Shown here piece by piece: positions 1 through 12,500 of a stretch of 64,000 nucleotides of DNA (within the stretch, counting starts at the first letter, position 1; the number at the start of each line of letters is the position of its first letter). The position numbers were made by a program, and so were the translations under genes. The stretch comes from Agrypnia vestita (lineage: Eukaryota > Arthropoda > Insecta > Trichoptera > Phryganeidae). The stretch lies in contig JADDOH010000326.1 of assembly GCA_016648135.1 (NCBI GenBank), positions 62,001-126,000 on the forward strand, read 5' to 3'. Below the pieces are notes generated by a model. The model was not told where the DNA came from and made no database searches. It worked only from the letters and a program-made list of their open reading frames with translations.

Positions 1-934
1 TGGTTTGAATCGCGACTGGTGTCATCCGGGAACTAGACCCGCGAGCGGCCGGACTGACCCCGGTCTGAAGATAGAAAAAGATTAATAAAAGGTTTTGCAT
101 GTATCCCACAGGGCTACAAAACTGTGTCACGTGTGGGCCTGACCTTGCATAAGGCTGTGACACAGTTCATTGAACCTGCAGGGTCTTACTAATTTAGGAA
201 ATGCCTTAAATAAGTCGACCGTGAAGGGCCGAAGTTAAATCAGGCCATAAAGGTAGTTGGACTAATTGATACGCGATGCTTTCCATAATTACTGCACAGT
301 ACTCACCCTAACGAGTATTTTGATACCACTCTTGACTATGGACAAAGTGGTTTTCGATACTTATCGCGTTTTTAAGAAAATTTCAAAAAGTCAATTTTTC
401 TTCCAAGTCAAAAAATGAGCCTATATAGGCATGTGTATACTCTCTAGATAGGTATTTACTTTGCGATCATGATACAAAAAGATTCATCAAGATCGGACAC
501 TTCTGTCAGAAGTTATTTCTACTTTTGTGATTTCGGCAATAATTGACCTCAGTGGCGGTCAGATTAAAATCAGTTAAAATCAGTTAAAATTAGTTTACCG
601 GTTTTTAAGCATTACCAATGGATAGGTTTTGACTGGGCGCGTCTTGTAGTAATATTTTCAAGTATGTCAGATAAATATTACTTGCGCAATATGCCTTCAA
701 AGGGGGCTGCGGAGAAAATTTTCTCATTTATTTTCTCAGGCGTCCCGGTACAACTTTACATGTGTAAAAGTTTATCAACTTAAGAAGTATTCTCGTTGAG
801 AACACTATAAAAAAGGTTTCAGTTTGATTTGGTGTCTGTGAGATCTGTAATCTCACTTTGATTAATTTCCATAAAAATTTCAATAATCAGAAAAAAATGT
901 GTTTTTTATCATATAACTGCCGATAACTCACTAT
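1..934. other. No gene recognised; AT-rich repeat-like sequence
   Basis: No open frame of useful length and no recognisable domain is seen. The only local structure is a short direct repeat of the unit CAGTTAAAAT around 570-600. The stretch is probably old transposon or intergenic DNA. Confidence 0.5.
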
Positions 935-1078
935 GGCCCGGTTGTTTCAAATTCGATCAAAGTAAGCGTAGAGTTTAAACTGAAATTTTACGTTCTCCAC
1001 CAATCAGACGATCCGTTTTCGTAAAAATCTATGCTTTTATCGACCGCTTACTTTGATCGAACTTGAAACAACCGGGCC
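935..1078. repeat. MITE with 34-bp terminal inverted repeats (PIF/Harbinger-like)
   Basis: The ends GGCCCGGTTGTTTC and GAAACAACCGGGCC are inverted copies that extend about 34 bp with a couple of mismatches. The 144-bp unit is flanked on both sides by TAT. Termini starting GG and a 3-bp duplication suit the PIF/Harbinger group, which is inference. The interior has no coding capacity. Confidence 0.7.
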
Positions 1079-1621
1079 TATATCGCGCAGTGTGTGTGCG
1101 AATTTACTTGACAACTCTTTATTTCAGGTAAATTTTATAAAATATTTCTGACCATGTAATTTCCTCAAAAGTGACCGGCAACTGATTATGCCGGGATTTT
1201 AAAATGACTTTACTTTCAGTGTTCAACCAAAATGGTTCAGATAATAGAGCAAACTTGCGTCTTACGCAAAATAAAAATACCTCCCGCTTTCTCTTTTATT
1301 GAACAATAAAAATGTGACACTCCATTTTTACATACAGTCATGATGCAATTCTGTCAAGCTCCTGGATTTCAACAAGGAATTCCAAATTTTGAAATCAGAG
1401 ATATTCACAAGCATTTATAGTACAATATTATTCCAGTATGAAAAACATGTCTGGATCACGCTGTACAACACATTTATTTGTTCAAAGCGGGGCGTAATTT
1501 TACTTTCCGATAATTTCTCTCGATTCATTCTCTTAATTGCGAGTTCCAGACCTGTCGCCCAGGTTACCGACTTAGATATGGTATTCACCCCCGGCTGGGT
1601 CGGGGCGACCAAGTGCTAATG
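1079..1621. other. No gene; repeat fragment near 1510-1612
   Basis: No host exon is evident. The stretch 1510-1612 read on the minus strand resembles 30860-30960 (shared words GTGAATACC, CCTGGG and GAGAGAAATT), so it is a dispersed repeat. Lying next to the inverted terminal repeat of the Penelope-like element, it may be part of that element, but this is not proven. Confidence 0.4.
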
Positions 1622-1842
1622 ATGATAATACCCTTCAAGTTTGTGTTTACTGGGGTATTATGCCGTGTTGTTACGACCTTTCGGGCCGACGTTTCGGATC
1701 CCATTGCAGGGTCCATCATTAGGGCTGATATGTTGTCTTGAATGTTGGTGTTGTGTTAAGTATCGGCTTGCAATACCGTGCCGAAGTCATGATGTGTTTG
1801 TATTGTGTTGTATGTATGATTCATCTGTTTTCTGATCACTAT
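1622..1842 (-). repeat. Penelope-like terminal repeat, left copy (inverted)
   Basis: This block is the near-complete reverse complement of 2607-2860. The two copies flank the GIY-YIG reading frame in opposite orientation, an arrangement known for Penelope-like element pLTRs. It contains a degenerate hammerhead-like core, with CTAATGA on the minus strand where the other copy has CTGATGA. Confidence 0.75.
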
Positions 1843-2596
1843 CTCTGCGGAGTCTGCGACGAGAATGACTTTGAAGCGCCGGATACCAAGATGTTTTTAA
1901 TTTGAGACCATCATCTCTATTAATGTTTATCGGATGCTTGTAGATTTCTAGTGCTTCCTTGATAAGACGCGCATGGTGACTCTTAGGCTTTCCAAGGATT
2001 TTCGGTTCGAATGCAAAATGATGGCCGGTATCCAGAAAATGCTCAGCCAGTGCTGATTTTTCTGGATGACCGAGTTTATATGCCCGTTTGTGCTCGTTGA
2101 CCCTTTTGGAAATGGTACGCGCCGTTTGCCCCACGTATACTTTATCGCAGTCTTGACAATCGAGTCTATACACACCGTCCGTTTCTAAGCGATCTCGATC
2201 CTTTGCTGATCTCAACATATCTTTAATTTTGAAGTTGGTACCAAAAACTGTCTTAATGTCTCTTTTCTTGAGAGCTCTGGCAATTCTGTCTGTAACGCTT
2301 TGGACAAAAGGCAGAAAGGCGATGCCTTTGCACTCAGGTTCTGTATGTTTTTCAGGGCGAACAGACCTCGTACTTATGACGCGTTGTATCTGTCGCTTCT
2401 GGTAACCATTGCCTTCCAGTGCGTCGCTGAGTGTTATCATTTCTTCCTGTAGATATTCATCTTGGCATATCCTTTTGGCCCTCGTGGCCAAAGTGTTGAT
2501 GAGACCTCTTTTTTGAGCAGGATGATGGTGGGAGTTCGCATGTAGATAACGGTTGGTATGTGTAGGCTTCCTATAAACTCTGTGTCCGAAACTCCC
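1787..2596 (-). mobile_element. Penelope-like retroelement, C-terminal GIY-YIG endonuclease part
   Basis: A minus-strand frame is open from about 2596 to 1787 and reads through the canonical start of Penelope endonuclease modules. It begins with a YRKPTHTNRYLH motif and AQKRGLINTLATRAKRI, the linker between reverse transcriptase and endonuclease. It continues to a GIY-YIG domain with VYRLDCQDCDKVYVGQT, where the Cys pair precedes the YVG motif. The domain ends at ALEIYKHPININRDDG, with the conserved glutamate in KEALEI. The reverse transcriptase itself is missing, so the copy is truncated. The module would nick DNA to prime reverse transcription. The last residues run into the left terminal repeat. 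Only the endonuclease end survives, so this is a dead copy, although the frame itself is unbroken. Confidence 0.88.
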
Positions 2597-2606
2597 ATAC
2601 TCCGTA

Positions 2607-2860
2607 GAGATAGTGATCAGAAAACAGATGAATCATACATACAACACAATACAAACACATCATGACTTCGGCACGGTATTGCAAGCCGATACTTAACCAC
2701 AACATCAACATTCAAGACAACACTTCAGCCCTGATGATGGACCCTGCAATGGGATCCGAAACGTCGGCCCGAAAGGCCGTAACAACACGACATAATACCC
2801 CAGTAAACACAAACTTGAAGATTCTGAGTGGCCGTGAAAACCTAAGAACATTATGATAAT
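2607..2860 (+). repeat. Penelope-like terminal repeat, right copy (inverted)
   Basis: Inverted partner of 1622-1842. It starts at GTGATCAGAAAACAGATG and carries the intact hammerhead-like core. Slight length differences from the left copy indicate independent decay. Confidence 0.75.
2725..2787 (+). ncRNA. Hammerhead-ribozyme-like motif in Penelope repeat
   Basis: The sequence shows CTGATGA at 2731-2737, a stem-loop (GGACCC pairing with GGGATCC around a TGCAAT loop), then GAAAC at 2758-2762, then a short GGCC/GGCC hairpin. The order CUGAUGA, stem II, GAAA is the hammerhead core. Hammerhead motifs are established in Penelope-like terminal repeats. Self-cleavage here is inferred only. Confidence 0.6.
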
Positions 2861-3399
2861 ACCCGGTTGTAAATCAAATATCTATTCATGACAACAAGGC
2901 ATCAATGCTCTTTATGTGTGGAATAAAATCACCTCCCGCTCTCTCTCCTCTATTTGGAGCAATGAAATGCGACATTTTTATTACATACAATTGTTAATCA
3001 ATCTCATTAAGATCTCTGAAAGAATTCAATAAATTCCATAATTTTTAGAAACTCTAAGATGTTAAAAAATCTGAAAATTAAGATTTTCATATAACATTTC
3101 TCAGTAAAAAACATATACATTTCAGCTCATGACGTGCACCCACTTTCATTTCTCCCAGCGAGATGTGATTTTATGAAGCTACTTCCTCTCAATTCGCTTC
3201 TCCCCTTTCTCGGTTGCCGCCGCCTGATGCCCCGTCACGATCGAAGGCGACCACCGCGGCCGAAAACTCGCGCGCCGTCCTCGGCACGGTACCCACCCCC
3301 AACCGGGTCGCGGCGATTGGCAGCGGCTCTGAAAGGGGCCTTTGTGGAGAATAAAGCCTCCGCTCTGTTTCGCTCACAGCAGAGGTTTCTACCCTTTAT
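2861..3399. other. No gene; AT-rich then GC-rich segment
   Basis: The first half is AT-rich. The segment 3180-3400 is GC-rich with CG-dense words and ends directly at the LINE endonuclease frame. It may belong to the 5' part of the neighbouring LINE, but no protein domain can be read in it. Confidence 0.3.
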
Positions 3400-6047
3400 G
3401 TGACGCGGTTGCGTCACATACAGAACTCAAGTATTCTGTTGCCTGACGGTATGATCAGGTCTTGTCCTGTCCGTAACAGGAAGCATGTGTTGATTTGTGG
3501 AGACTTTAACACTCACTCTCCCCTCTGGCATGATCACTCTGGGCAGCACAACAGCTACGATCGTAGAATCCCCGTTGAGGGGTTCATTGCCTGTTACGGC
3601 CTGAACATCCTCAACGAGGCTGGTTCACTGCCAACATTTGCAGGGTATGCCGGTGGGGAGAGTCGCATTGATCTCTCCTTATGTACGAATAATATGCTGG
3701 GACTTGTCAAAGACTGGAGGGTGTTGGACGGTGCGATTAAGTGTGACCACCGCCTAATCACTTTTCATCTCTCTCGAGTCCCAGCGAGAATCGCAAGAGA
3801 CACATGGACGTTTAAGTCCAGGGACGTGGACTGGGACGCTTTTGGATCAACCCTGAATGAGGAACTATTAGGTATCTATGAGAAAAGTGTAAGAGACCCA
3901 ATCCTGATTGGTGAGCTCTTAAACGAGGCTATAGTGAGATCGGTGAACTCCGTTATCGGTCGCACTCGCCCGGGAAAAAAAATTTCAGCCTGCTGGTGGA
4001 CTAATCACCTGGGGGTGCTGCGGGCTGCTTACCGTCGGGCCTATCGGCGTTGCGGGGTTGTTCTTCAGGGTCTTGCTGCTCCTATGGCGCATCAAACCCT
4101 GGTGGAGGAGCTCCGTGCGGCTAGGTCGGCTTACACGGCGGCGATTCGTAGCGCCAAGCGGGCCCACTGGCAACAGTGGATGACCGAGATTGGGAATGCC
4201 TTGGTGTATCACTGGGCTTGTCCGGAGGGGCGTCGGAAACCCCGTCGCTCTCCTGTCGGGGATCACTCTCAGCGGGAGGACAATGGATAAACTGATCTCC
4301 ACCCTGGATGAGCTCTTAGAGAAACTTGTGCCTTTGGAGCGGACTGGAGGAGAGGGGGCCATCATCGGCTTGTCCGTGCCCTGGCCCGTCTCCCAACTAG
4401 CTCTATACTGCTGGAGTCTCGAGTGCCACTACCTGTGACTGAGCTGGATGTCATTTTTAGGAACCTAGGCCCTAGGAAGGCTCCCAGTGTGGACAAGATT
4501 ACGGGGGCGATAACAAAGAATGTAAAGAATGTAAGAAAAACAAAGAAAAGAAAGATAACAAAGAAGTATGCCAGTAAAGAAGTTTTGTTTGTGATGAATA
4601 AGTGTAAGAGTTTTTCCTGCCGTATGGAAGAGAGATGTGCTCTTCATCATACTCTCTATCATACCCATGGGGAACTCCGAACCTACCTCGGTCAGATCCA
4701 GGTGCATATCGCCCAATCACGCTCCTTCCTGTTTTCTGGAAGGTGCTTGAGATGGTGATCCGGAACAGGTTTGAGAGAAATCTCTCGCCTGCCTGTGACC
4801 GGCAGTTTGGGTTTGTCAGGGGTAGATCAACAGATCACGCCATGTTGTTTGCGCGTAAATGGGTGAGGAATAATTGTAAGAAGTATGTCATAGGTATTTT
4901 CTTGAACATATCGGGTGCCTTCGATAATGCCTGGTGGGAGATGATTCTCACATAGCCGAAGGTCCGGCAGTGTCCGGGGTATCTCTTTGACATTGTCAAA
5001 TGTTACCTCGGTGATCGTACCGTGACCCTCAACTATGGTGGATCATCCCGCACCAGGCCTCTGGACAAGGGTTGCCCACAGGGTTCGGTTCTAGGACCAA
5101 GTCTGTGGAACATCCTCTTTTACGACCTGTTACTGCTTTCACTACCGGTGGACTGTGCGACTATAGCCTACGCGGATGATACTCTCCTGCTTGTTTCTAG
5201 ACAGACTCGCAGAGAATTATAGGAAAAGGGTAATAGGTCAATTGCGATGATTTCTGAGTGGTGTAAAAGAAACAAATTAGCTCTGGCGCTTTCGAAAACA
5301 GTTGCTCTGAAGATGAAGGGTGACTTGAGTCAGGTTAGGAATCCTATTTTGAAAGTGGATGGAATAACTGTAAAATTTGAAAGAGGAGTTAAGTATCTAG
5401 GAGTGATCTTTGACATGTCGGGCTCCTTTCTGGCTCATGTCAAGACGCGTGCGGGGGTCTCCTTTGCCTCCATAAGTGTTGCGGACTGGGGCATCCGTTC
5501 GCCGGCTATGCGACTAGTTTACAAGGCTACTTACATGGAAACCTGCGCGTGCCGTGATCTTAGGCGGGGTCTGGAAACTGACTACTTCGGTAGGACTCTC
5601 AGGCCCCTGGAAAACGAGCGGTTCCAGGAGTTGGACAGAAGGGTTACACGGATTACGATCGAAGTTTGGCAAGAAAGATGGGATGCCGCTACCACCGGGA
5701 GGTGGATCCACTGCTTCTTTCCGAGGGTGGCGGTGAAAGAAAGAAAGGATTCCGGAGGGTATTTCCCAGCACTGAACCACCACACAGTACAGCTGCTGTC
5801 GGGTCATAGAGAGTTCAGATCTAAGTTACATGATCTTGGGCTCTCTACCCACCCTTGGTGCGTCTGTGCTCGTGTGGCCCAGATTCCGGGGCATATCCTG
5901 TGGGATTATTCTTTGATGAGGAATGCAAAGGAAGCTTTGATTGAAGGCATAAATGGGCCACATGGAACAGGTCGGCATCTTACAAATGCCGACCGTTTGA
6001 GTTGTGAGGATAACTTCAGACTTTTTAAAGTGTTTGTGGAAATTTGA
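3400..6047 (+). mobile_element. Degenerate R1-like non-LTR retrotransposon ORF2
   Basis: The plus strand encodes successive parts of a LINE ORF2 protein in shifting frames. About 3470-3780 is the C-terminal half of an apurinic endonuclease domain (ICGDFNTHSPLWHD, then SRIDLSLCTN and CDHRLITFHL). RT blocks follow: LGPRKAPSVDK near 4480, YRPITLLPVFWKVLE near 4700, the finger/palm motif with FGFVRGRSTDHA, then KGCPQGSVLGPSLWN near 5070 and the catalytic YADDT near 5170. About 5247-6047 is the thumb and C-terminal part, ending with a degenerate Cys/His motif (WCVCARVAQIPGH). The GCPQGSVLGPxLWN signature suits R1-type elements. A low-complexity stretch of about 140 bp (4503-4640), several frameshifts and in-frame stops show that it is dead. 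The N-terminal half of the endonuclease is absent. Confidence 0.85.
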
Positions 6048-6295
6048 GTGACCCGTTGGGAAATCCTGAGAGGTCCTGCTCTGTGGTTCTGATGTAGCCT
6101 TGGCCGTGCTGCCCTGCCTCGATCTTTCATTGTTTTCTTTTCATAATCTTGGTCTTGGTTCTCGTGTTGCTGGGACGACAGGCTGGTTGGAGAGGACGCT
6201 TTAGCATAAAATAATGCCAACCAGGCGGCGAATGTGTTGGGCTGATATGGACGCTTCGGCGCATAAAACAGCCCAGAATATGTGGTGGGTCACCT

Positions 6296-7205
6296 TCAAT
6301 GCGGGTAGAACTGTACACTCACAATGAACATTATGTCCATCTCTGCGGCCAAACATTGAACTCGTCCTGTTGATGTGATAAAATCTTTCTTTGTCACATT
6401 AGTTTTCCCCCCGAAATTAGAATTATACATATCTTCCAAAAGTTGCTTTTCTTCAATGTTTCTAGGGACATCATAAATTATGACCCTCAGTAATTTCCCC
6501 ATTGGTTCTATTAAAGCCAGACCTTTTATTCTAATCTTGGCTGAGCTGCGATAATGCTATTAATTCCTGCTTGCTCGAGGTCTCCACGCCCTACGCCACG
6601 GACCCTCCTTACCTTTACGGGTTGAAAACCGTCATCCACCGGTTTCAATTATTAGAGCTATTGTATTCTCCGCTGTTTTCCCCTCTGGTTCTTTCGGATA
6701 TATTATCATGGTGGGTGGTGGCGGTCCAGCTATGCGCTGTTTTTCCATAACCTTAATGCACCCGGAGCCTCCTGCAATGGACGCATATATGTAACTTGAT
6801 CCGTGGGAGTATTTGTGCCAATATCAGTCTTTATTCCCGAAATTATTTCTTTAAGTTCCGCAACTGAGTCCACCAAGTTGTCCCTTCCACGTCGGCTCTC
6901 GTCAAGGGCTCCCTGAAGTCGCGTGTTTTCAATAGCTTATTCACTTATTATCGCCATCAGATCCATCGGATATAGGCGTACATCCTTGATTTTTGGTCTG
7001 CATTCAATGTTGCTTTGTTTTCATTCATAATACCTTCTAGAATTGCGAAGACCTTTTGGGCCCTATTAAAACCCTCTTCTCCGACGTCTGCAGTTGGACT
7101 AAATGGTGTTGAAGCTAGAGAAGTTAGCTCCTCACGATCTCTTTTCCTCCGTTTCCCGTTATCTGTGGTTTCGTACGCCGATAATTGTGCTCGTTTCGGT
7201 GACAT
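6296..7205 (-). mobile_element. R1-like LINE ORF1 fragment, broken
   Basis: Minus-strand pieces (7205-6957 and 6502-6296) resemble the ORF1 at 17712-18760. One shared run is VIIYDVPRNIEEKQLLEDMY here against VVYDVPREYAEPDLLKEIY there. The first piece has a basic KRRKRDREE stretch followed by a helix ending KSRMYAYI, aligning with the DQRARI region of the other copy. ORF1 proteins of this class bind RNA and form the transposition particle. Stops and shifts between the pieces, and the opposite orientation to the adjacent ORF2, show two separate dead insertions. Confidence 0.7.
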
Positions 7206-8086
7206 TTCCGGGCAAGAAGTGGAGCGCCCATCCTTGACCTTGATAAACAGACAGGGGAAACCAGTTAACTTGTTGAGGGCCTAAAAAATTCCAAAGCAAT
7301 ATATAGGCAAGGGCCGGAAATTTTCTGAATTTTTTGTGATTTTTCTTTTTACGAAAAAACCATGAAAACATGCGTATATTAAAAAAAAACACACACATTC
7401 ATATTATTTTATCGTAAGTGTCGAAATGCAATGATTTTTTTATCATTTAAGTAAAAAATAATCTTTTTTTGAATTTCGATAATGTTCCCAGCGCAACATT
7501 TTCTGAAAAATAATAATATTTTTTTATTTCTTTATTAGAGTCAACACTACTATTAATAATAATAATCTTCTTCTATGTGATATATTTTGTTGCACGGCAC
7601 GGCACACGACGGGACATCGCACTCATAACACATAAATATGATACACTTTCACACACACACATATTTCAAATAAACGCAACAAAATTGCGTGTATTTTTGT
7701 TAATAAATCACTATTAGTATTCAATTGAATCATAAACCAACAAAAACTGACAAATATCGCAAAACATATCGTATATATTTGTATATACGTGTACAAATAA
7801 ATCGAAAATCGAAAAAAATAAATCGTATTTCCCGCGCACATTGCGCGTGACCTTGACGATTGAATATTTGAATTTCGATTGCACAACACGCGATCGGGGC
7901 GCCATCTGTAACAATTCTATACGATTTTGACGGCAGAAAAACTTCTGTTTTGATTGTTGATTTAAAATATAATCCGTGATGTTTTTGAGTTGTAAATGGA
8001 ACAACAGGTCACAACAGAATTTCTCTATTGGGAAAAAATTACGTTTTTCAAATTCGATACGCGGCCGTCGATAAATAAATTATTTT
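7206..8086. other. No gene; AT-rich intergenic sequence
   Basis: Long A/T runs and short frames without domains. The words GGCGCCATCTG near 7898 and a purine/pyrimidine change near 8000 hint at the edge of a repeat, but nothing can be assigned. Confidence 0.4.
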
Positions 8087-8160
8087 GTGGCTGTCGCATA
8101 TATGCGACGCGGCCCCTGGGGACAGTCGCGCTCCGTCGCATATATGAGACGCGGCCCCAG
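8087..8160 (+). repeat. Two-copy tandem repeat, GTCGCATATATG unit
   Basis: The unit GTCGCATATATGCGACGCGG, followed by CCCC, occurs twice about 43 bp apart, the second with GAGACGCGG. Each unit contains the near-palindrome GTCGCATATATGCGAC, which could form a hairpin or bind a dimer. Confidence 0.65.
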
Positions 8161-9330
8161 GCTCATTAAAATATATACCGATCAGATCAGACGAGCACCC
8201 ATCAACGAAGAAAGCGAGTTAGAACCAGAAGAAGAAACAACGGCAGAGAGCGCCGTCTTGAAAGACGCCAGGAAGGATGTACACAAGATCATCAATTGAA
8301 TCAAAAGCATCGCTCCGTATAACGGCCGTGACTCATGAATATAGCCGGCGCGCGGCCGAAAGAAAAAAAGCCATCCGATTCGGCAGACCTCGGCGCCGGG
8401 CAACTAAAATGCCGTTAACCTGGCGTCGGCGACCGGCTTGGGGCTTGGACCGACTACCCCCACCATAACACAGCTTTGCGGGAAAGAAACAGCCTTAAGT
8501 GACTGTGCGGCGCCCGCCGCGCGACTAACGGAATAGTCTCCTAACTGGTCGGCGCATCGATGGCACCACCGCGATAACACCGAAGAGCCGAGATAAAGAT
8601 GCTAGATTTTAGTCAAGAAGTCAATTCGCTGTCTTCCAGGCAGGTGTCAACATCTCGCAGAAAACTCGCGATCGCCGTTGCTCCACACCGCCACCGCTTC
8701 ACTCCGCCGTTTTTATACGACCACGCCGCTGTCCCTGCCGCGATACCCCCACCGCCATCGACACCGCTGTCAACGTCGCCCTCTCTACTGCGGCTAATAT
8801 TGAAACCGCCTTCACCGCCCACTGTGTATAGCCGCCTACTGATCGCCGCGTGTGATCTCGCCGCCACCTACTGTGATGCCGCGTACCTCGGCGCCAGCGG
8901 AACTATCATCGCCGCCTACACCAGTGCGGTATGTCTGGGAGCCGCCTACGTGCCGTCCACTGATTGCGGCCGCCCTCCTGCCTCCGTCTCGCTGCCGCCC
9001 TCGTCGAGCCATCACCCGCTACGTGAGGCGTCTTCGAGCCACAGTCGCCGGCGCCGCCGCCCATCTGTTACCGCTGCCGCCGCCCTCGTCGAGCCACTGT
9101 CCGCTCTACGAGACGTCTCCGAATTTAGTGGTAGATAGAATATTGTTCAGAGACCTCAGTGCCTGATACTTTGTTGACTGTATGGTGATATTGACACTGC
9201 TATTTATTCTTGTACTAACTATCTCATTGTGTATATTTTTGTGACTATTTTCTGTGATTTTTTTTTAATAAATGATATTGTTTCTCCTTATACCGTCTTC
9301 TCACTGAGCCCATCATCATATTTTATAGTT
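8161..9330 (+). other. GC-rich block with Pro/Ala/Ser-rich frame; possible LTR or transcript end
   Basis: This block is far richer in GC than its surroundings. A 179-codon frame at 8599-9138 is proline, alanine and serine rich with no domain. An alternative frame (8852-9166) is equally open, so neither is convincing as protein. It contains an imperfect direct repeat of about 75 bp around GCCCTCGTCGAGCCA (near 8997 and 9083). A polyadenylation signal AATAAA at about 9268 follows an AT-rich tail, as in the end of a transcript or the R/U5 part of an LTR. Its borders could not be fixed. It could be a solo LTR, a retroelement leader or the 3' end of an unknown gene. Confidence 0.35.
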
Positions 9331-9582
9331 TCAATCGGTTGACGAATCAAACTAAAAAAATTAGTGATAATTTTAGTTGTAACTAAATCAAAGGAATGAC
9401 CTTGTAAACTGGGCCCTTAACAATGTCGGTAAAAAGGATCATGTACATTTTGGTGCTATTATTGCCGAAAAGCAATCTTTTCTTGTTTATGGTACTGGGC
9501 ATAGATAACATAATAAGTACTGGGTAGTACACATGGCAATGATATTTCTCGAAGAAATGTCAAAAATGCGATCGGGGTAGAT

Positions 9583-12500
9583 ATGGCGCAAGAAAAAGGG
9601 TTTTCGAATAAAAATTCTCCAGTTAATTCCGATAACGAAGAAGATGACTTAAATAACGGAAATAATTCAGTAAAACCCGATTTGGGTTTCGAGAATGTAA
9701 ATTACTCCAGTAATGCGACAGAACTGGAAGGAAATCGAATCGAAAAAAGTATTGCGTCTAGTTTAGCATTTTGAATTTTATATAACGTATTCGCCTGTAC
9801 GCAATATTTATTCTCTTTTTCAGAAGCCGCGAATCAGGCCCGCAAAGAAGAGAGCCCTTTTTCCTTTAAGCATTTCCTAAAGCGGGACCTGTCGCTGCCG
9901 AGCTCGTCCGCCAGCTACGAGGGCACCGGCGCCAGGCCCAAGGTCTACTCCGGCAGCACTCCTCACCCTTCCCTCGCCAGGAGACAGGGGGGCGACTCGG
10001 ACCGCTCCGCAGAGCCACCCGAGGCGGCTCCCCCCAACAGGGACCCTCTGGGATTGCCCTCGCTACCGGACTTCGTGCAAGACCACCTGCTTCTGGAACA
10101 GGCCTATCTGGGCGCCGGCGCGCCGCTGGACCTCGACAATCTGCCCGACTTCACCTTCTCCTGCTCGCAGCCGTACCGGTCTCCGCGACCCCACAGTCGA
10201 CTGGCCCTCGACCTCACAGATTGCGTGGAGCGTCCTCAGCCGGCGCCGCACCCCTTCCCTCTGGACCTGCCGTCAAGTGCTTCGGGTAAATCAGTTAGCC
10301 CGACTAGTGTCAGGCATAGTGCAAGAACGATTTGTGGTTTTATCTTAACATCGACCAGTGTTTGCTATGTCGCGCCAACTTCAATTCTAATTAAAATTTC
10401 AAACATAAATATTCAAACTATTTTGTGCTCTGAAAGTAGAAAAATCTTCCCGGTATCCCCTCGGCGCTAGATCATCAAGCAAGTTTCCCATCACTAGGAT
10501 GATTAGCACTTCTGCAATCATTTTGAAGTGTAACTGTGGCTTTGCGATAAGTTTACTGTCAATGAATAAGCAAAAAATATAAATTACTTGTATATTAAGT
10601 AATATAATACAGTAAAACCCCGTTATTTTGAACCCCGATAATTTGAAATTTTTCATACCCACAATTCTCAAAATATTAATTTTTTAGTAGATAATTCTAA
10701 TAATAAACCCCAATAATTCTAAGTAATTTTTAGCCCCTTTAGTTCACACGATTCAAAATTTTTTTGAAATTTGACAAAATTGAAAAGAGTATTTTGATTT
10801 TTTTTACAGGTGAGAAAAATAAATACGTCAATATCGGCTATTTTAGTAACAGAAATATTGCAATCTTTATATTAGCTTAATAAGTATTGCATTTTCAAAA
10901 TGATTTTTTTGAAATATGCAAAAAACCAGAAGTTTTTCACAAAATAAATGGCTTTTTTCATGAGTTATATGTTTTTCATGAATTGCATCGCGATTTTTCT
11001 TTTGTACCTTAAATTTAGAATTAACAAGTATTATAACTTAGCAAGGAAATTAGTAAACCCCTTTTTTATAATTTGGATTTTTAAGAAGCTGTGGTCTTCT
11101 TATATTTTCCGGTCATTATAAGTTGAAATTATTTAAAATATATTTTTACATAATAGTACCAATATCCTGAACCGTATCACTGCAGCCTTTGCTTATTACC
11201 AGGTGGTGAGAGCCTGCGTTTACCCGACTTCCTGCCCTCGCAGGCGGGCGAAGGCACCGGAGGAGCTCGGGAGCGGGAGAGGGAAAGGGACCGCCGGAGG
11301 GGGCGTGAGGAAGTACAGGAAGAAAGGAGACTCCGCACAGCGGCCCAGCAAGTATGTTTCTAGTTCAGTGTTATTTTCTAGTTTTATTTTATTTTAGAAA
11401 TGTGGATGCGGTGATTTCATTATTTTAATAGTAATTGATTTTTGCCCTGTTTGAAATGCTTCTGGCTGACAGCTGTGCCTGTACCAGACACTATCACCAA
11501 CTACACGCTTATTACTTATTTAGGCTTTCTTTTTTTAATTTCACTTTTTTTCATATTTAACAAATTGATAGAATTATAAGAGTCACTACTCAACACTAAT
11601 AAAATTAGTTAATTTGTCAAAATAAGTTGGATATTGCGGTACTTTCAGGAGGCAGCGGCGCTTCGCAGGGAGGTCCAGGCAGCGCGCCTCTCTGAACAGC
11701 GCGATGGGGCTGCCACGCCAGGGGTAAAGTCACTTTTATCAATATTTATTTATTTGTACAGCAGGTACAGTCGCCGGCAAACTTCTTGAAATTCTTTGGC
11801 GTAGTGGGGGAATGCGCAGAAGACAAAATTTGGGTCTCGTTGGTGTAATAGTACATGCGCAAATTTCCCCCCACTACGCCGTAAAATTTCAAGATGTTTG
11901 CCGGCTACTGTACATTACAATGATTTTTATAAAAAAAATTATACCTATGTTATTACATTCTAAACTAATTATACTCCCCATAGTATGAGCATATTGCTTG
12001 TGGGAGGAGTATTTACAAGCCAAATTAAAAGGGGAAATTGTTATTAAACAAAAATCATTTAGAAGTAGTTAGTAGTTTTTATTATACATATTATATTTTC
12101 ATACACATCTCCCGTTACTGTCATATAGAGTAATGGACTACTTTAATTTTATCCGTCGCCTCACCTTCTTGCCCCCTTACACACATAACAAGTGGGATTT
12201 GTGGATCTGCAGGCTGATGGTACCGAAGCATTATTTTAGCAAATAATCTGAGTGAAACAATCATCACCTCACCATCATTGGATTAATCTTTCATCGGCCT
12301 GAATTAAACATAGACTGAACTTCCTTCTTTACATATTTATTCCAGAATGCCGAGGGTAATGATGACAGCCTGGTGGCTGCCTTGAGATTACAGATTGAGC
12401 AGCTGAAGGTATGTCAAACTATTTAAAGTTAACTTGCTACAAAAAGATACGGTAATTGATATACATTGAAGTGAATAAAATTTGATTTAACGGAAATAAT

